DNA from: Delphinus delphis
Lineage: Eukaryota > Chordata > Mammalia > Artiodactyla > Delphinidae
Direction: 5' to 3'
DNA length: 64,000 bases
Assembly (NCBI RefSeq): GCF_949987515.2
Contig: NC_082687.1
Location: 20,630,148 to 20,694,147 of the forward strand
Position numbers and translations under genes: made by a program
In this document: piece by piece, positions 22,375-33,290 of the stretch
Numbering within the stretch: the first letter of the stretch is position 1
How the letters are laid out: every line of letters starts with the position of its first letter
Notes under the pieces: model-generated
Told to the model about the DNA's origin: nothing
Databases searched by the model: none
The model's input: the letters and a program-made list of their open reading frames with translations, nothing else

Positions 22375-23178
22375 ATATATTCATTTCCTGGGGCTGCTAT
22401 AACAAAGTACAACAAACTGGGTGGCTTAAAACAAGAGAAATATGTCCTCTCTTAGTTCTAGAGGCCAGAAGTGTGAAATCAAGGTGCTCGCAGGGCTACA
22501 CTCTCTCTGGAGGCCCAGGGAAGGTCTCTTCCAGGCCTCCCTCTAGCTCTGGTGCTGATTAGCAATCCTTGGCATTCCTTGGTTCTTAAATTCATCACTA
22601 TAATCTCTGCTTCCTTCATCACATGGCATTTTCTTTGTGTATCTCTGTGCCTCTTCTTCTTCTTTTTTTTTTAAATTTATTTATTTATTTGGGCTGTATT
22701 GGGTCTTTGTTGCTGTACGCTGGCTTTCTCTAGTTGCAGTGAGCAGGGGCTATTCTTCATTGCAGTGCACAGGCTTCTCATTGCGGTGGCTTCTCTTGTT
22801 GCAGAGCACGGGCTCTAGGCGCGCGGGCTTCAGGGGTTGTGGCTCACAGGTTCTAGAGCGCAGGCTCAGTAGTTGTGGTGCACGGGCTTAGTTGCTCCAC
22901 GGCATGTGGGATCTTCCTGGACCGGGGCTCAAACCCGTGTCCCCTGCATTGGCAGGTGGATTCTTAACCACTGTGCCACCAGGGAAGCCCTCTGTGCCTC
23001 TTCTTATAAGGACACCCATCATGTCACATTAGGGCCCACCCTAATCTAACATGACCTTTTCTTAATTTGTTTGCATTGGCAAAGACCCTATTTCCAAATT
23101 AGGTCATATTCACAGATACCAGGGGTTAGGACCTTCACATATCTTTTGGGGGGGACATAATTCAATCTACAACAGGAT
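22375..23178 (-). mobile_element. MLT1-like MaLR LTR, antisense, split by a SINE
   Basis: The plus strand begins 'tggggctgctataacaaagt' and 'gggtggcttaaaacaag', and ends with 'caaagaccctatttccaaat', 'aggtcatattcacagatacc' and 'ggggttaggaccttcacata'. Reverse-complemented, this is the standard order of an MLT1-type LTR. A SINE at 22,659-22,989 interrupts it. Confidence 0.78.
22659..22989 (-). mobile_element. CHR-type SINE, long form, antisense
   Basis: A perfect 16-bp direct repeat ctctgtgcctcttctt lies at 22,643-22,658 and 22,990-23,005. The element begins with a T-rich tail and 'tttatttatttgggctg' and ends at the head ccagggaagccc. It inserted into the LTR described at 22,375-23,178. Confidence 0.95.
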
Positions 23179-23399
23179 GCTAATAGAGATGAGGGCTGGT
23201 CAGGGAAGGCCTCTTGGAGGAAGTGACATTTTTAAAGATAGCATCAAATCAGCCCTTATTCAGTGTATCTCAACCAGCAAACCAGAGGCTCTGGCAGCCT
23301 GAGGTGGGAAAGGAAATCCTTCTCTTGTTTGAAAACCAAGGACTGTCATAGAATCCCAGAACCTTCTCAGCACAGCTGGGGAAAAGCAGTGAACACGTA

Positions 23400-23790
23400 T
23401 GGGGTAGTCAGCATCTATTGAGCACCTACTGTATACCGTGCCATCAGCAGGGAGGCAGTATTGCAGTGCTGACCAGCCAGGGCTCTGGACTTAGAGCAGC
23501 TTACAAGACCCTAGCAAGTGGCTTGTCACTCCGTGTCTTGGTTTTCTCCTGCATAAAATGAGAACAGCGGTAGTACTCTCCTCAAAGCATTGTCCTGTGC
23601 ATGGATGAATGAGTACCCTACAGTGCTCACAGGAGCACACGGCACGGAACAAACACACGGGAAAGTTCATCTGTCATCAAATCCTCAGCTCTTTGCCTGC
23701 TATACAGCAGGCACTCAATAAACATTATTCCTTCAGCAAACATTTATCAAGCTCCCACTCTGTGCCCTACCTGCGTTAGGCATTTGTGTC
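23400..23790. mobile_element. MIR/L2-type fragments
   Basis: 'catctattgagcacctactg' (about 23,413), 'ggttttctcctgcataaaat' (about 23,540, antisense MIR) and 'caggcactcaataaacatta' with 'tttatcaagctcccactctg' (about 23,710-23,765) are pieces of two or three ancient repeats in close succession. Limits are uncertain. Confidence 0.55.
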
Positions 23791-24505
23791 AGTTTGCAAG
23801 GCTGCCGTAATGGAGTACTGCCACAAAATTCTGGAGGCTAGAAGTCTGAAGTAGAGGTGTCGGAGGATCCTTCGTGGCCTTCCCCTGGGCCACCCTTGGC
23901 TTCCTCGACTTGTAGCTGCAGCACTGCCATCGCTGTCTCTGTTGTCACATGGCCGTCTGCATGTGTGTCTGTTCTTACCAGGACGCCAGTCATATTGGAT
24001 TGGGGCTCACCCTACTCCAGTATGACTGCATCTTAACTAATTATATCTGCAAGGACCCTATATCAAAATGAGGTCATGGGGCTTCCCTGGTGGCGCAGTG
24101 GTTAAGAATCCACCTGCCAATGCAGGGGACATGGGTTCAAGCCCTGGTCCGGGAAGATCCCACATGCCGTGGAGCAACTAAGCCCGTGCACCATAACTAC
24201 TGAGCCTGTGCTCTAGAGCCTGTGAGCCACAACTACAGAGCCCATGTACCGCAACTACTGAAGCCCGGGTGCCTAGAGCCCGTGCTCTGCAACAGGAGAA
24301 GCCACTGCAATGAGAAGCCCGTGCACCACAACGAAGAGGAGCCCCCGCTCGCCGCACCTAGGGAAAGCCCGCGCACAGCAAGGAAGACCCAACACAGCCA
24401 ATAAAGAAATAAATAAATAAATATGAGGTCACATTCCAAGGCACCGGGGGTTAGGACTTCAATATATATTTTGAGGGGACTCCATTCAACTCATATCAGC
24501 ATTGG
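23790..24505 (-). mobile_element. Second MLT1-like MaLR LTR, antisense, split by a SINE
   Basis: 'gtcagtttgcaaggctgccg', 'attctggaggctagaagtct', 'gccagtcatattggattggg', 'gcaaggaccctatatcaaaa' and, after the SINE, 'ggggttaggacttcaatata' give the reverse-complement LTR order. It lies about 0.6 kb from a related LTR, also antisense. Confidence 0.78.
24078..24422 (+). mobile_element. CHR-type SINE, long form, sense
   Basis: It starts gggcttccctggtggcgcag and ends in 'ccaataaagaaataaata' with an (AAAT) tail. Direct repeats atgaggtca(t/c) at 24,068-24,077 and 24,423-24,432 flank it. It inserted into the LTR at 23,790-24,505 in the opposite orientation to the SINE at 22,659. Confidence 0.95.
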
Positions 24506-24509
24506 TAAT

Positions 24510-25715
24510 TTCTTTTTCTGGCAGGCCTCCTTAGGACACACTTCTGCGTGCTCCCAGCTGCCCACTAACTCCAGTGCATCCCCAGAACCCTGACCCAGGG
24601 GCCACAGGACCACCCTACCTGTGCAACCTGCAAAGAGGATCGTGCCGAGGACTTCTCGCCCCGACAACAGAGCTACTGCAAATTCTCATCCACTGCCCCG
24701 TCTCACTCTCAGTACCATCCTGCGAGGTGGGAGTCAGCATCCCTATTTGCAGATAAGCCAGCTGCATCTCAGAGAGGGGCTAGGTATCCTCTTCACCCCA
24801 CGCCCACGGGACCCAGCATAATGCCCAGCCTCCTGATCTCGGGCCATCTGTCCATCTGTCCACCCTTCCGCCCTAGGTGTGGTCAGCACCTCAAAGCTTT
24901 AGGGTCTGGGACTCCCCACCACCAGGCCCCAGGGGCACGTGTTGTCCATCACTGTTTTCATCAGATTTTGTTAGGATTAGAACAGCTAGGACCCTGCACT
25001 GAATTTTCCATTAAAAAATGTACTCAATTTCCTGGCTGGCCCTTCATTCTAAGATTATGCAATTTCTTCTTTTTTTGGCATTAACAGAGTGTTTCTTTTA
25101 TGACACGATGGCGATAATAAGTGATCCTGTTTGTACAAGTCCTTACTTGACAAAAGGAACAGCTGGCGACATGGCTGGCCCTTGAGTTTCCGTGGAAGAT
25201 GTCTCTGGTTCATGAGATCCTGCCCCAGCTGGTCCCGGACTCCTTTCCACTGTACAATCACCCAACAGTCGCGGTGCGCAGTGCACAGGCAGGGCGCTAC
25301 CTATCCTGCCATCCCAGAAGTGTCAGAAACTCAGAAGGAGTCAGGGGCTATTTATAGATAAGCACAGTTTTCTTTAAAAAGCTCTGCCGCAGCTGGCCCC
25401 TCCACAGTTCCCCACACTCCCGGAAAACGACCTGGTGGGCCTTCCCCTTCCCCAGGACCTGGTGGCCAGAAAGAGAGCACGATGTGGATACCCACCCTCC
25501 TCCCCAGCGAGGCCACCAGGTGGCTCACCTGGCAGAAGGTGGGCAGACCCTCTGGGTTGGGGGTGGGATTGGCCCTCCCTGATGACGCCCACCCCCAGGG
25601 ACTGCTGTCGGGTACCTGCCCTGTGTGACAGGCACCATGCCGCAAACACAGCTCACCTGATCTCCACACAGCAGGGTACCCTAGAAGCAGCCCACGTCAT
25701 GTCGTCCAAAGCCAG
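24510..25715. other. Unique stretch, no gene seen
   Basis: Largely repeat-free, with a GC-rich second half. A CTCF-like motif occurs at 25,513. Open frames up to 105 codons overlap on both strands without known motifs. Confidence 0.5.
25513..25524 (+). promoter_or_regulatory. CTCF-like core motif
   Basis: ccaccaggtggc fits the CTCF core, but the following bases (tcac) are less typical than at 21,256. The core is palindromic-like, so orientation is less secure. Confidence 0.35.
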
Positions 25716-25719
25716 GCTA

Positions 25720-25965
25720 GGCAACTTGGCAGCTGGGTGAGCCCGGGCAACTTATTTAACCTCTCTGAACTTCGCCGTCTCTTCCGTGAAATGGTAACGA
25801 GAGCGACTACTTCCCAGGGATCATATGAAGAGTACGTGTGACACCGGAAAACATTAGCACATAGAAAGCCCTGCTTATGTGTTAGGCACTGCTATTACGA
25901 CCAGTCTCAGTACATATCATCCCCATTTTGCAGATGAGGAAACAGGTTCTGCATCACTAGGAAGT
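25720..25965. mobile_element. MIR fragments, antisense then sense
   Basis: 'gggcaacttatttaacctct' with 'gtctcttccgtgaaatggta' reads as antisense MIR. 'tgttaggcactgctattacg' with 'ccccattttgcagatgagga' (about 25,880-25,945) reads as sense MIR. Confidence 0.65.
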
Positions 25966-27000
25966 AGGAGAGAGAAGGTGTTACCTCGCAGGCTACCTGG
26001 GAAGTCCTCCTACAGAGACGCATCCCTCCCTATCCTCCTTTCCTTCATTCATCATTTCAGCAGGCATCCCTGGTTTGGGAAGGAGGGAAAAGTCGTGGGT
26101 GTGAAAACCAGGCAGATGGTGTTCGGATCGCAGTTGCTGCGCTCCTGGCACGACTGAGCCTCTGCCCCTCTCTGCCCTGGGTGTCCCGGCACAGTGGGGA
26201 TGCCTGCGGTCCAGGGCTGCCTGGGCTTGGGGTGAGTCCGGCCAATTCTGGGGCTCAGTCTGGGGAGCCGCTTGTCCTCAGACATAAACCACATTTTCCA
26301 CTGTCAGTTTCCTTGGTCACAAGGCTGCTATTTTGATGTCCCTTCTGCCCCCTTTTTGTGTCTGCCATTTGATTGGCTCCAAACCTGGCACACAGGTGAT
26401 TTATTGGCCCCTGGTATTCCACTCCCTCCTAAACCTACAGCCAACAGGCATGGACTTAACCTGCTGAACAAACCTGGGCCTCCGGAGCCTGTCCTCCCTC
26501 CCTCCCTCCCTGGAGGGCACCTCAGCTGCTTCCCTTGCCACGACCCTGGAATTCAGCCTAGCCTCATCCTCCCTCCTCTCCTCTTCCTATCTCCGCTGCA
26601 GCCTCTCTCCCCCAGGCGTCTCCCCTCACCTGGAACACCTGGAGGGAAAGTGCTGATCGGCCCTCGCCCCTGCCCTCAGCCCGCAGGCTGCCCACGGCTT
26701 CCTGTCACTCCGGCCCTGCAGGCTGGGTTCTGGCGCACAAACTGCCCCAGGCGCGGCCCTCTCTGGGTGTTCCGGAGACGCCTCCAGCTTCAGCTCAGCA
26801 CAGACCCCCCTACAGACACCCTCCCACAGCCCTTTGCCCGGCTTCTTTCCCAGCACATCACACGCCCTTTCCTTAGGCTAAGGAGGTGTCTGACGGAAGT
26901 GGAAAAGAGCTCGGACTCCCAAATCTTCGAGACTTGGCTCAGCTCCCAGCTCTCAGCCAGCGGCACGGTTTTAAGCCGAATGGGGAGACTGGCAGCTGGT
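25966..27000. other. GC-rich unique stretch, no gene seen
   Basis: Contains the longest plus-strand open frame of the window (263 codons, 26,272-27,063), rich in Pro, Leu and Arg. It has no domain, no codon pattern I would trust and competing frames on the minus strand. I treat it as a chance frame. Confidence 0.5.
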
Positions 27001-27004
27001 GTCA

Positions 27005-27240
27005 GATCCTGCTGCAGGGTCAGTGGTGGCCCTCCAAAAAGATACATTCGTGTCGAACCCTGAAGCCTGAGAAGGAGGTCTGTGAGGGGTAATTAAGTTA
27101 TGGATCTTGGGGTGAGGTCGTTACAAGAGGAAGGAGAGGGAGATTTGAGACCCAGGGAAAATGCCATGTGACGACGAGGCAGAGACCCAGGTGATGGGCC
27201 TACAATCCCCAGGGAAAGAGCAGCTCTGTCCGTGCGTGTC
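27005..27240 (+). mobile_element. Possible MaLR LTR 5' part
   Basis: 'ggccctccaaaaagatacat' then 'cgaaccctgaagcctga', 'ggggtaattaagttatggat' and 'gtcgttacaagaggaagga' resemble the first half of an MLT1-type LTR in sense orientation. Confidence 0.5.
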
Positions 27241-27780
27241 ACCGTCCACCCCTCCTTTTGGACAAGATCTCTCTGTCCCACATTTGCGGCAGCCCTGCCA
27301 CACCATCCTGGTGAAAAACGACCCGGCCACACACAGATGAGGGGCTGCCTGGAACAGATGATGACGAGGCCGTCCTGGAGTGCCAAGCACAGCCCCCAAC
27401 AAATAAAACCTGGCAGCAAGACTCTGGCCTCATGCTCAGCTGAGCTTCATGATTCAAGTCTGACAGGCGCACGGTGAGAGCCGCCATCCACCCCCCACCA
27501 GGGCGCTCCTCACCCCCACGGCAGGGCAGCGGGCGGGATGCAGGGTGCGCTGGACTTGCGGCCTGAAGACTTGCCACTTTAGGAAGGGCCATGATGTGCC
27601 CAGGTGTGTGCACACATCCTGCACCCCCCCACCCCCCAGCTGTACTGGGCACATAGAGAAACTGAAGCATGGGAGGGAAAGGACATCTCTTAATGACCCA
27701 CGGCTGGAAAGGGAAATCCAAGCGTGCCCCTTTTCCACACTCTTTGTACAATGCTCTGTTGCCTCCCTCTGACAACCACG
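27241..27780. other. Non-coding stretch, no gene seen
   Basis: Minus-strand frames of up to 183 codons cross this GC-rich DNA, but they overlap the LTR-like segment and each other. No exon or RNA signature was found. Confidence 0.45.
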
Positions 27781-27784
27781 TTGA

Positions 27785-28150
27785 TTTCACCCAGGCTCAG
27801 TTTCTTCATCTGTGAAATGGAGAGGCTGAGCCTGTGTTAAAAGGTCATTCTGAGAAGAGCAAGTTTAAATGGAAAGAAACCCACAAGACCAGTTTGGAGG
27901 CTCAAAATCATGACACAACTATTAGATGTTATTGCCATGTCTCTCACAGAGGCAGAAGAGGGTGGGAGATTGCATGCTCTGGTCAAAATCCTGACCTCAC
28001 CACATACTGGTGAAGACGACGGGCAAGTTACATGTCCTCCCTGGGCCTCCATTTCCTCGTCTGTAAAATGGGCCTAACGAAGGCAACTTCTGTGGCTTGT
28101 GCCTTGGTGCAGACTGGCTGAGATGATACGAAGGTTTTAGAATTTACTTG
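27785..28150 (-). mobile_element. MIR SINEs, antisense (one or two)
   Basis: 'ctcagtttcttcatctgtga' (27,796) and 'ctccatttcctcgtctgtaa' (28,048) are two antisense MIR signatures about 250 bp apart. There are probably two partial copies. Confidence 0.7.
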
Positions 28151-28239
28151 GCCCCTGGCGAGTCCTCCAGAAATGTCATTACAGTATTCTTACTGTCACC
28201 TTGGGGACCTCTGGGGTTTACAAACCTCCTTGTCCCGAT

Positions 28240-28420
28240 GGAGCAAAATTCAGGTGAGGAACAAATTCAACTCCCTCAATTTACAGAGTCTGAAATGCAC
28301 AAAGCTCAGAAAGTAAGGTTCAGAAAGGTTAAGTAACTAGTCTGAGGCCACACAGCAGCAGCAGCAGAGCTGTGTTGACTCCAAGTCTGTCTGACTCAGA
28401 GCCCGTGCCCAAATGCTTCT
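28240..28420 (+). mobile_element. MIR SINE
   Basis: 'aggttaagtaactagtctga' followed by 'ggccacacagcagcagcagc' and 'gactccaagtctgtctgact' is a clear MIR core and 3' region. Confidence 0.75.
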
Positions 28421-28519
28421 AATATGCCAACAGAACATCCAGTTCCAAACCTTTGCACCACAGGCCACTTTGCTGCGCAGCTCCTGTGGGTGAAAGGTTA
28501 AAAACATTGGTATGTGGAG

Positions 28520-29175
28520 CATGAAACACTTATTGGGATATACTAAAAGATTCGAAAAACTGAAAAGGGAACTGCCGGATGACCCAGTGATTCCACTCCT
28601 GGGTTGATATCCAAAAATATCCCAAACACTCTTGCAAAAAGATACATGTACCCCAATGTTCATAGCAGCACTATTTACAATTGCCGTGATATAAGAGCAA
28701 CCTCAGTGTCCATCAACCAATGAATGGATAAAGGACAGGTGGTATGTGTATATATATATATATAAAAAAATATTACTCAGCTATGAAAATATGAAATTTT
28801 GCCATTTCCAGCAACATGGATGGACTTGGAGGACATTATGCTAAGTGAAATGTCAGACAGAGAAAGGAAAATACTGTATGATATCACTTATACGTGGAAT
28901 CTAAAAATGTAACAAACTAGTGAATATAACAATAAAACAAAATCAGACTCACAGATACTGAGAACAAACTAGTGGGGACCAGTGGTGTGGTGGGAGGGGT
29001 ACTATAGGGGGTGGGGAGAGGGAGGTAGAAACTCTTGGGTGTAGGACAGGCTCAAGGATGTATTGGACAACATGGGGAAATAGTCAATATTTTATAATGA
29101 ATGTAAATGGAAACTAACCTTTAAAAATTATCTTAAAAATTGAAAACATTTTTTAAATAAATTTTTCAAAAGATT
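28520..29175 (+). mobile_element. L1 3' end, sense
   Basis: Typical order: 'ccactcctgggttgatatcc', 'ccccaatgttcatagcagca', 'ggataaaggacaggtggtat', 'ggaatctaaaaatgtaacaa', then the 3' UTR. It covers only the last codons of ORF2 and the 3' UTR. A (TA)n run sits at about 28,748-28,764. Confidence 0.85.
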
Positions 29176-31900
29176 CAATATTCTCAAAGAATATTCGAAA
29201 AGTAGATATGCATTTCTCTAATTTTTACCTTAATGAATGCACTTTAAAGATGTGAGAAAGTATAAATACGTGGCGGTGGGGGGAGAACAAACTGTGGCAC
29301 CACAATTTATAACACACACACATAGACACACACGCAATCAACAAAAAATTCTGATTTGTTGATTCAGTTATAATGTGCTTTATTAACATAGATCATGACT
29401 TCTATGTGAATCATCAAATATGCATTCATGGCGTCCTTTTCAAAGGCTTCTGTCCATTCCCAACACAAGTGTTAATCCACCCTCCACTGCTGCCTTTGAT
29501 TTACTTTCAGACAAATCTATGATGCAAACAACTCCGTGCTCTGAATCTTTTGGGGTATGGGGTCTCAGCTCCCCTGAGGACAGGTGGTCATGCCCTCTCC
29601 GGAGTACTCCTGCTGGTCAAGTGGGCCCTGAGAGGAGAGGGGGCTAAAGGACCTGAGGACTAAGGGTATCTTTGGGTAGATTTCTAAGGGCCACCCTCAC
29701 ACAACCCTAAACCCACCATGTGATTCCCACCAACCCAGCAGCATGTCCCCTAGGCAACAGCAAGCCCATACCTATTCCGGAAGGAGCTCAGCCCCTACGA
29801 ATCAGGCCCAGGGAACCTGCACTTCTGGAAGTTCTTACCCCAAACCTTCACGCTACTCAGTGGTCTCAGGTGCCCTCTGCCATATAGCTCTAGCTCAGTG
29901 CTACTGAATACGGGCCTGACAGAGTAACATCGGCACCAAAAAAAGCTTGTTAAAGATGTCATTTCATGAGCCTCACAGGAGAATCATAATTAAGAGTGGG
30001 GCCTGGGTTCCCCCCAGATTTGTAAGCACTTTAAAGCTTTGGAAGAAATGTTTGCTACGTGGCTCCCATGCAGTTTCTCATTAGTATTACACGATGAGTA
30101 TTTAGCAATAACATCACCTGTGCCCTCCCCACAGAGTCTCTTGATCTGGGTGGGAGCATCTGCGTTGTTTTAACTCCAGGTGATTCAAAGGTTAGGCCCG
30201 GTTTAAGTACGAGGGCTGCTTGGGTACCTTGATGAGAGTTGCTTCCAGTCTTTGGTCCTTTTGCCTCTGGGGAGGTATTGGTGTCTGCTCTACGTGGGAT
30301 TGGAAGGGGCAGGGCGGTGCAGCCCACTTGCTCTATGCTGTAGCAGAGTTTCTGGGCATCTGTGTGAGGGCAGAGCACGTGTAGACAGGAAAGAAAAAGC
30401 TCACAGTTTGGTCTCCACGCAGGAGCTCATTGTTCCTGAATCTCTCTTTTTCTGAAGGTTGGCATTTCAGCGTTTCAAGGCCTTTTGCCTGTGGGTATGG
30501 TGGGAACAGGTGAAGGAGCTGTGCTGTTGCCGTTGAAGGCATATTCTCAAGATGCTGATGTGATTCCTCAACATGATATCAATGAGAAAATGATCAAGAG
30601 CAGGAGGTAGAAGAGGACGAAATGGCAGTTTCTCAGGTAAACGTCCTGTCCTGGGTCAGAGGCTGTGTCTGCTTTTCCTCCTGAAACGTCATGGATTGAG
30701 AACCTGCAAACCTTTCATTTTCTAATTCTGACGTTCCTCCCTAGCAAGGTTGTTTTCAACTACTTGTTTTTTTCCTTCTTATGATAGTCATAGTCAGCTC
30801 TTCAGAATATTTCTCCCCTGTGTTCCAGAGCCTTTTCCCCATTGTCTGCATCCAGGCTCCCTATAGAGCACGGAGAATTCTCACCATGAATTAATGACCT
30901 TCAACTATCGAAATTCCTATTCCTTTTGTGAAAGATCAACACGGGAAGGCATTAGTATCCAAACTTCCCTATGGGATACTTTCAGGTGTTGAGATATTAG
31001 TGAAGAAGGGGAGATGGAATGATTAATGTACATCTGAATGCAACATCAACTTATCACAGCAGGATTAAGAAAATGCACTTTTAAATGGGATGGCATTAGT
31101 GGTCCAGATAGCTCAAAGTTCTGAAAAAAAAAGTAATTAGGAGAGACTTGATCTGTATATTGAAAAGAAAAACTATTTAAATACAGCATTAGAGTCAGAG
31201 AACATGGGAGGTATATGTGGACTGAAATTTGCTTAAAACTGACATTTTTTTCATGATAGATTCAGATTATGATTTTCTTATGTATTTTGCCCAGAATACC
31301 AAGGCAGTGATAATGTTTTGTGTGCTTCAGTCACCTGATAATCGTTTGTCCCATTACACCTGATGTTCACTGGTGCTTTCTGCAAGCTTCCTCCTCTATG
31401 AAGTTTATATGTTTTATCTTTAGCAAGGGTTTGGTGTGATTCGCTGAGAAATGTGCATAAACCATCATGGTAAACCTGGAAACTCCCATTTCTGTTTAGT
31501 TTTCCTTTGCTTGTAGTTTGGTTTAGAAAGTGAACATTGCCATCTTTGTTTATTAACGATATTGGTTTTTCAAGTGAAGTCTGTAATCAGTCAAGGCTTG
31601 TTCTTGTAAGTTTCCATGATATTCCACACTCATGCAACAGACATATGGTTCTTTATCACTTCTTTGCATTTTCCAAAAGGTTTACAAGGACCATATTATT
31701 AATGTATGCTCAGTTGTGTTAAATTTCTGAAATATAGCTCACCTCAAATGATAAATATTTTCAAAGACATCAAAGATTCAGAACCAATAGCTCTAACTGC
31801 TTTTATATCAGTGTCTCCCCTAGTGTATTTATAAAATGCAAATTGTATCATCCACAAATAGATTCATAAGATTTATCCTGTTAAAAGTAATTCATATTAA
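29176..31900. other. Mostly unique non-coding stretch
   Basis: No exon or RNA gene seen. A possible MER5-like hAT remnant covers about 29,890-30,190 ('gtgctactgaatacgggcct' ... 'taactccaggtgattcaaag'), with low confidence. CA-rich text occurs at about 29,310-29,335. From about 30,700 to 31,900 the sequence is AT-rich without a repeat I can name. Confidence 0.45.
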
Positions 31901-31978
31901 TTCTTCTTTAAAAGTTTGGTAGAATTCACCAGTGAAGCCATCAAGTCTTGATATTTTTTGTTGGGAGGTTTTTGAGAA

Positions 31979-32030
31979 CTCCTTAACAGTAGTCAATCTC
32001 CTTAACAGTAGTCAATCTCCTTAACAGTAA
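31979..32030. repeat. 19-bp tandem repeat, 2.7 copies
   Basis: ctccttaacagtagtcaat occurs at 31,979-31,997 and 31,998-32,016 and begins a third time at 32,017. It lies inside the antisense L1, where related L1 text normally has it once. Confidence 0.92.
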
Positions 32031-32204
32031 TTTGGTCTGTTGAGATTGTTTTCTTTCTTCATTATTCAGTCTTTTTATTTTGTATTTTAAAATTTTTCCT
32101 TGGCTCACTGATTCTTTATGTTGTTTAATTTCCATATATTTGTAATTTTCCAGACTCTGTCCTGTTGTTCACTTCTGGTTTCTTACCCTTGTGGTTGAAA
32201 AATA

Positions 32205-32575
32205 CTATGTAAAGTGAAGTAAGTCAGAAAGAGAAAGGCAAATACTATATGATATTACTTCCATGTGGAATTTAAAATATGACACAAATGAACCTACCTA
32301 TGAAACAGAAACAGAAGCACGGGCATAGAGAACTGAGTGGTGGTTGCCAAGGGGGAGGGGTTTGTGGGACAGTGGAGTGGGAGTTGGATTTAGCAGATGT
32401 AAGCTTTTATATATAGAATGGATAAACAACAAGGTCCTACTGTATAGCACAGAGAACTATATTCAGTATCGTATGATAAAACATAATGGAAAAGAATATT
32501 AAAAAATATAAAAATATTTTAAAAAGAATGTGTATATATATATATGTATATATAACTGAATCACTAAAAAAAAAT
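32205..32575 (+). mobile_element. L1 3' end, sense, nested in antisense L1
   Basis: 'gaagtaagtcagaaagagaa' to 'tatataactgaatcact' plus an A-run is a 5'-truncated L1 3' end. It interrupts antisense L1 text that resumes at 'gcttagtatggtatcagtct'. Flanking A-rich sequence hides the target-site duplication. Confidence 0.78.
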
Positions 32576-33165
32576 GCTTAGTATGGTATCAGTCTTCTTA
32601 AATTTGCTAAGACTTGTTTAGTGACCCATCACATGATCTGTCCTGGAGAATGTTCAATGTGCAGTAGAGAAGAACATGTATTTTGCTGCTGTTGGATGGA
32701 CTGTTCTGTTTTTGTCTGTTAAGTCCACTTGGTCTAATGTATTATTCAAGTTCAATACTTCCGTATTGATTTTCTTTCTGGATGATCTATTCATTGTTGA
32801 ATGGTGGGTATTAAGGACCCCTACACTATTTTGTATTGTCTAGTTCTCTCTTCAATCTGTTAGTATTTGTTTAATACATTAAGGTCCTCCACTGTTGGGT
32901 GCATATTTATTTGAGTGTTGTCTTCTTGATGAATTGACAACATAATAGTTATATAATGACCTTAAATTTTTTCTTCTTGCAGCTTTTGCCTTAAAGTCTA
33001 TTTTGTCTGGTATTTTGTCTGGTGTAACTCTGGCTACCACTGCTTTCTTTTGGTTTCCACTTGTATGGAATATCTTGTTCTAAAGCTTCACTCTGAGCCT
33101 AATTTGTGTTTTTTCCACTGAAGTGAATCTCTGATAGGCAGCATATAGTTTGATCTTGTATTTTT

Positions 33166-33290
33166 TTTCCTAATTTTTATGGAGTATTGTTGATTTACAA
33201 TGTTGTGTTAGTTTTAGGTGTACAGCAAAGGGAATCAGTTATTCGTATACATATATTCACTTTTTTTTTAGATTCTTTTCCCATATAGGC
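33166..33290 (-). mobile_element. Short L1 3' end, antisense, nested in L1
   Basis: A 125-bp L1 3' UTR remnant is flanked by the perfect direct repeat tgatcttgtattttt at 33,151-33,165 and 33,291-33,305. Confidence 0.88.

Noticed and set aside
24078..24422. tRNA gene in the SINE head
   Set aside because: The tRNA-derived head is diverged from a real tRNA and is part of a complete SINE with target-site duplication and tail. No other tRNA-like fold stood out.
26272..27063. 263-codon plus-strand open frame
   Set aside because: Same reasons: GC-rich, low-complexity Pro/Leu/Arg content, no known motif, runs into LTR-like sequence at its end.
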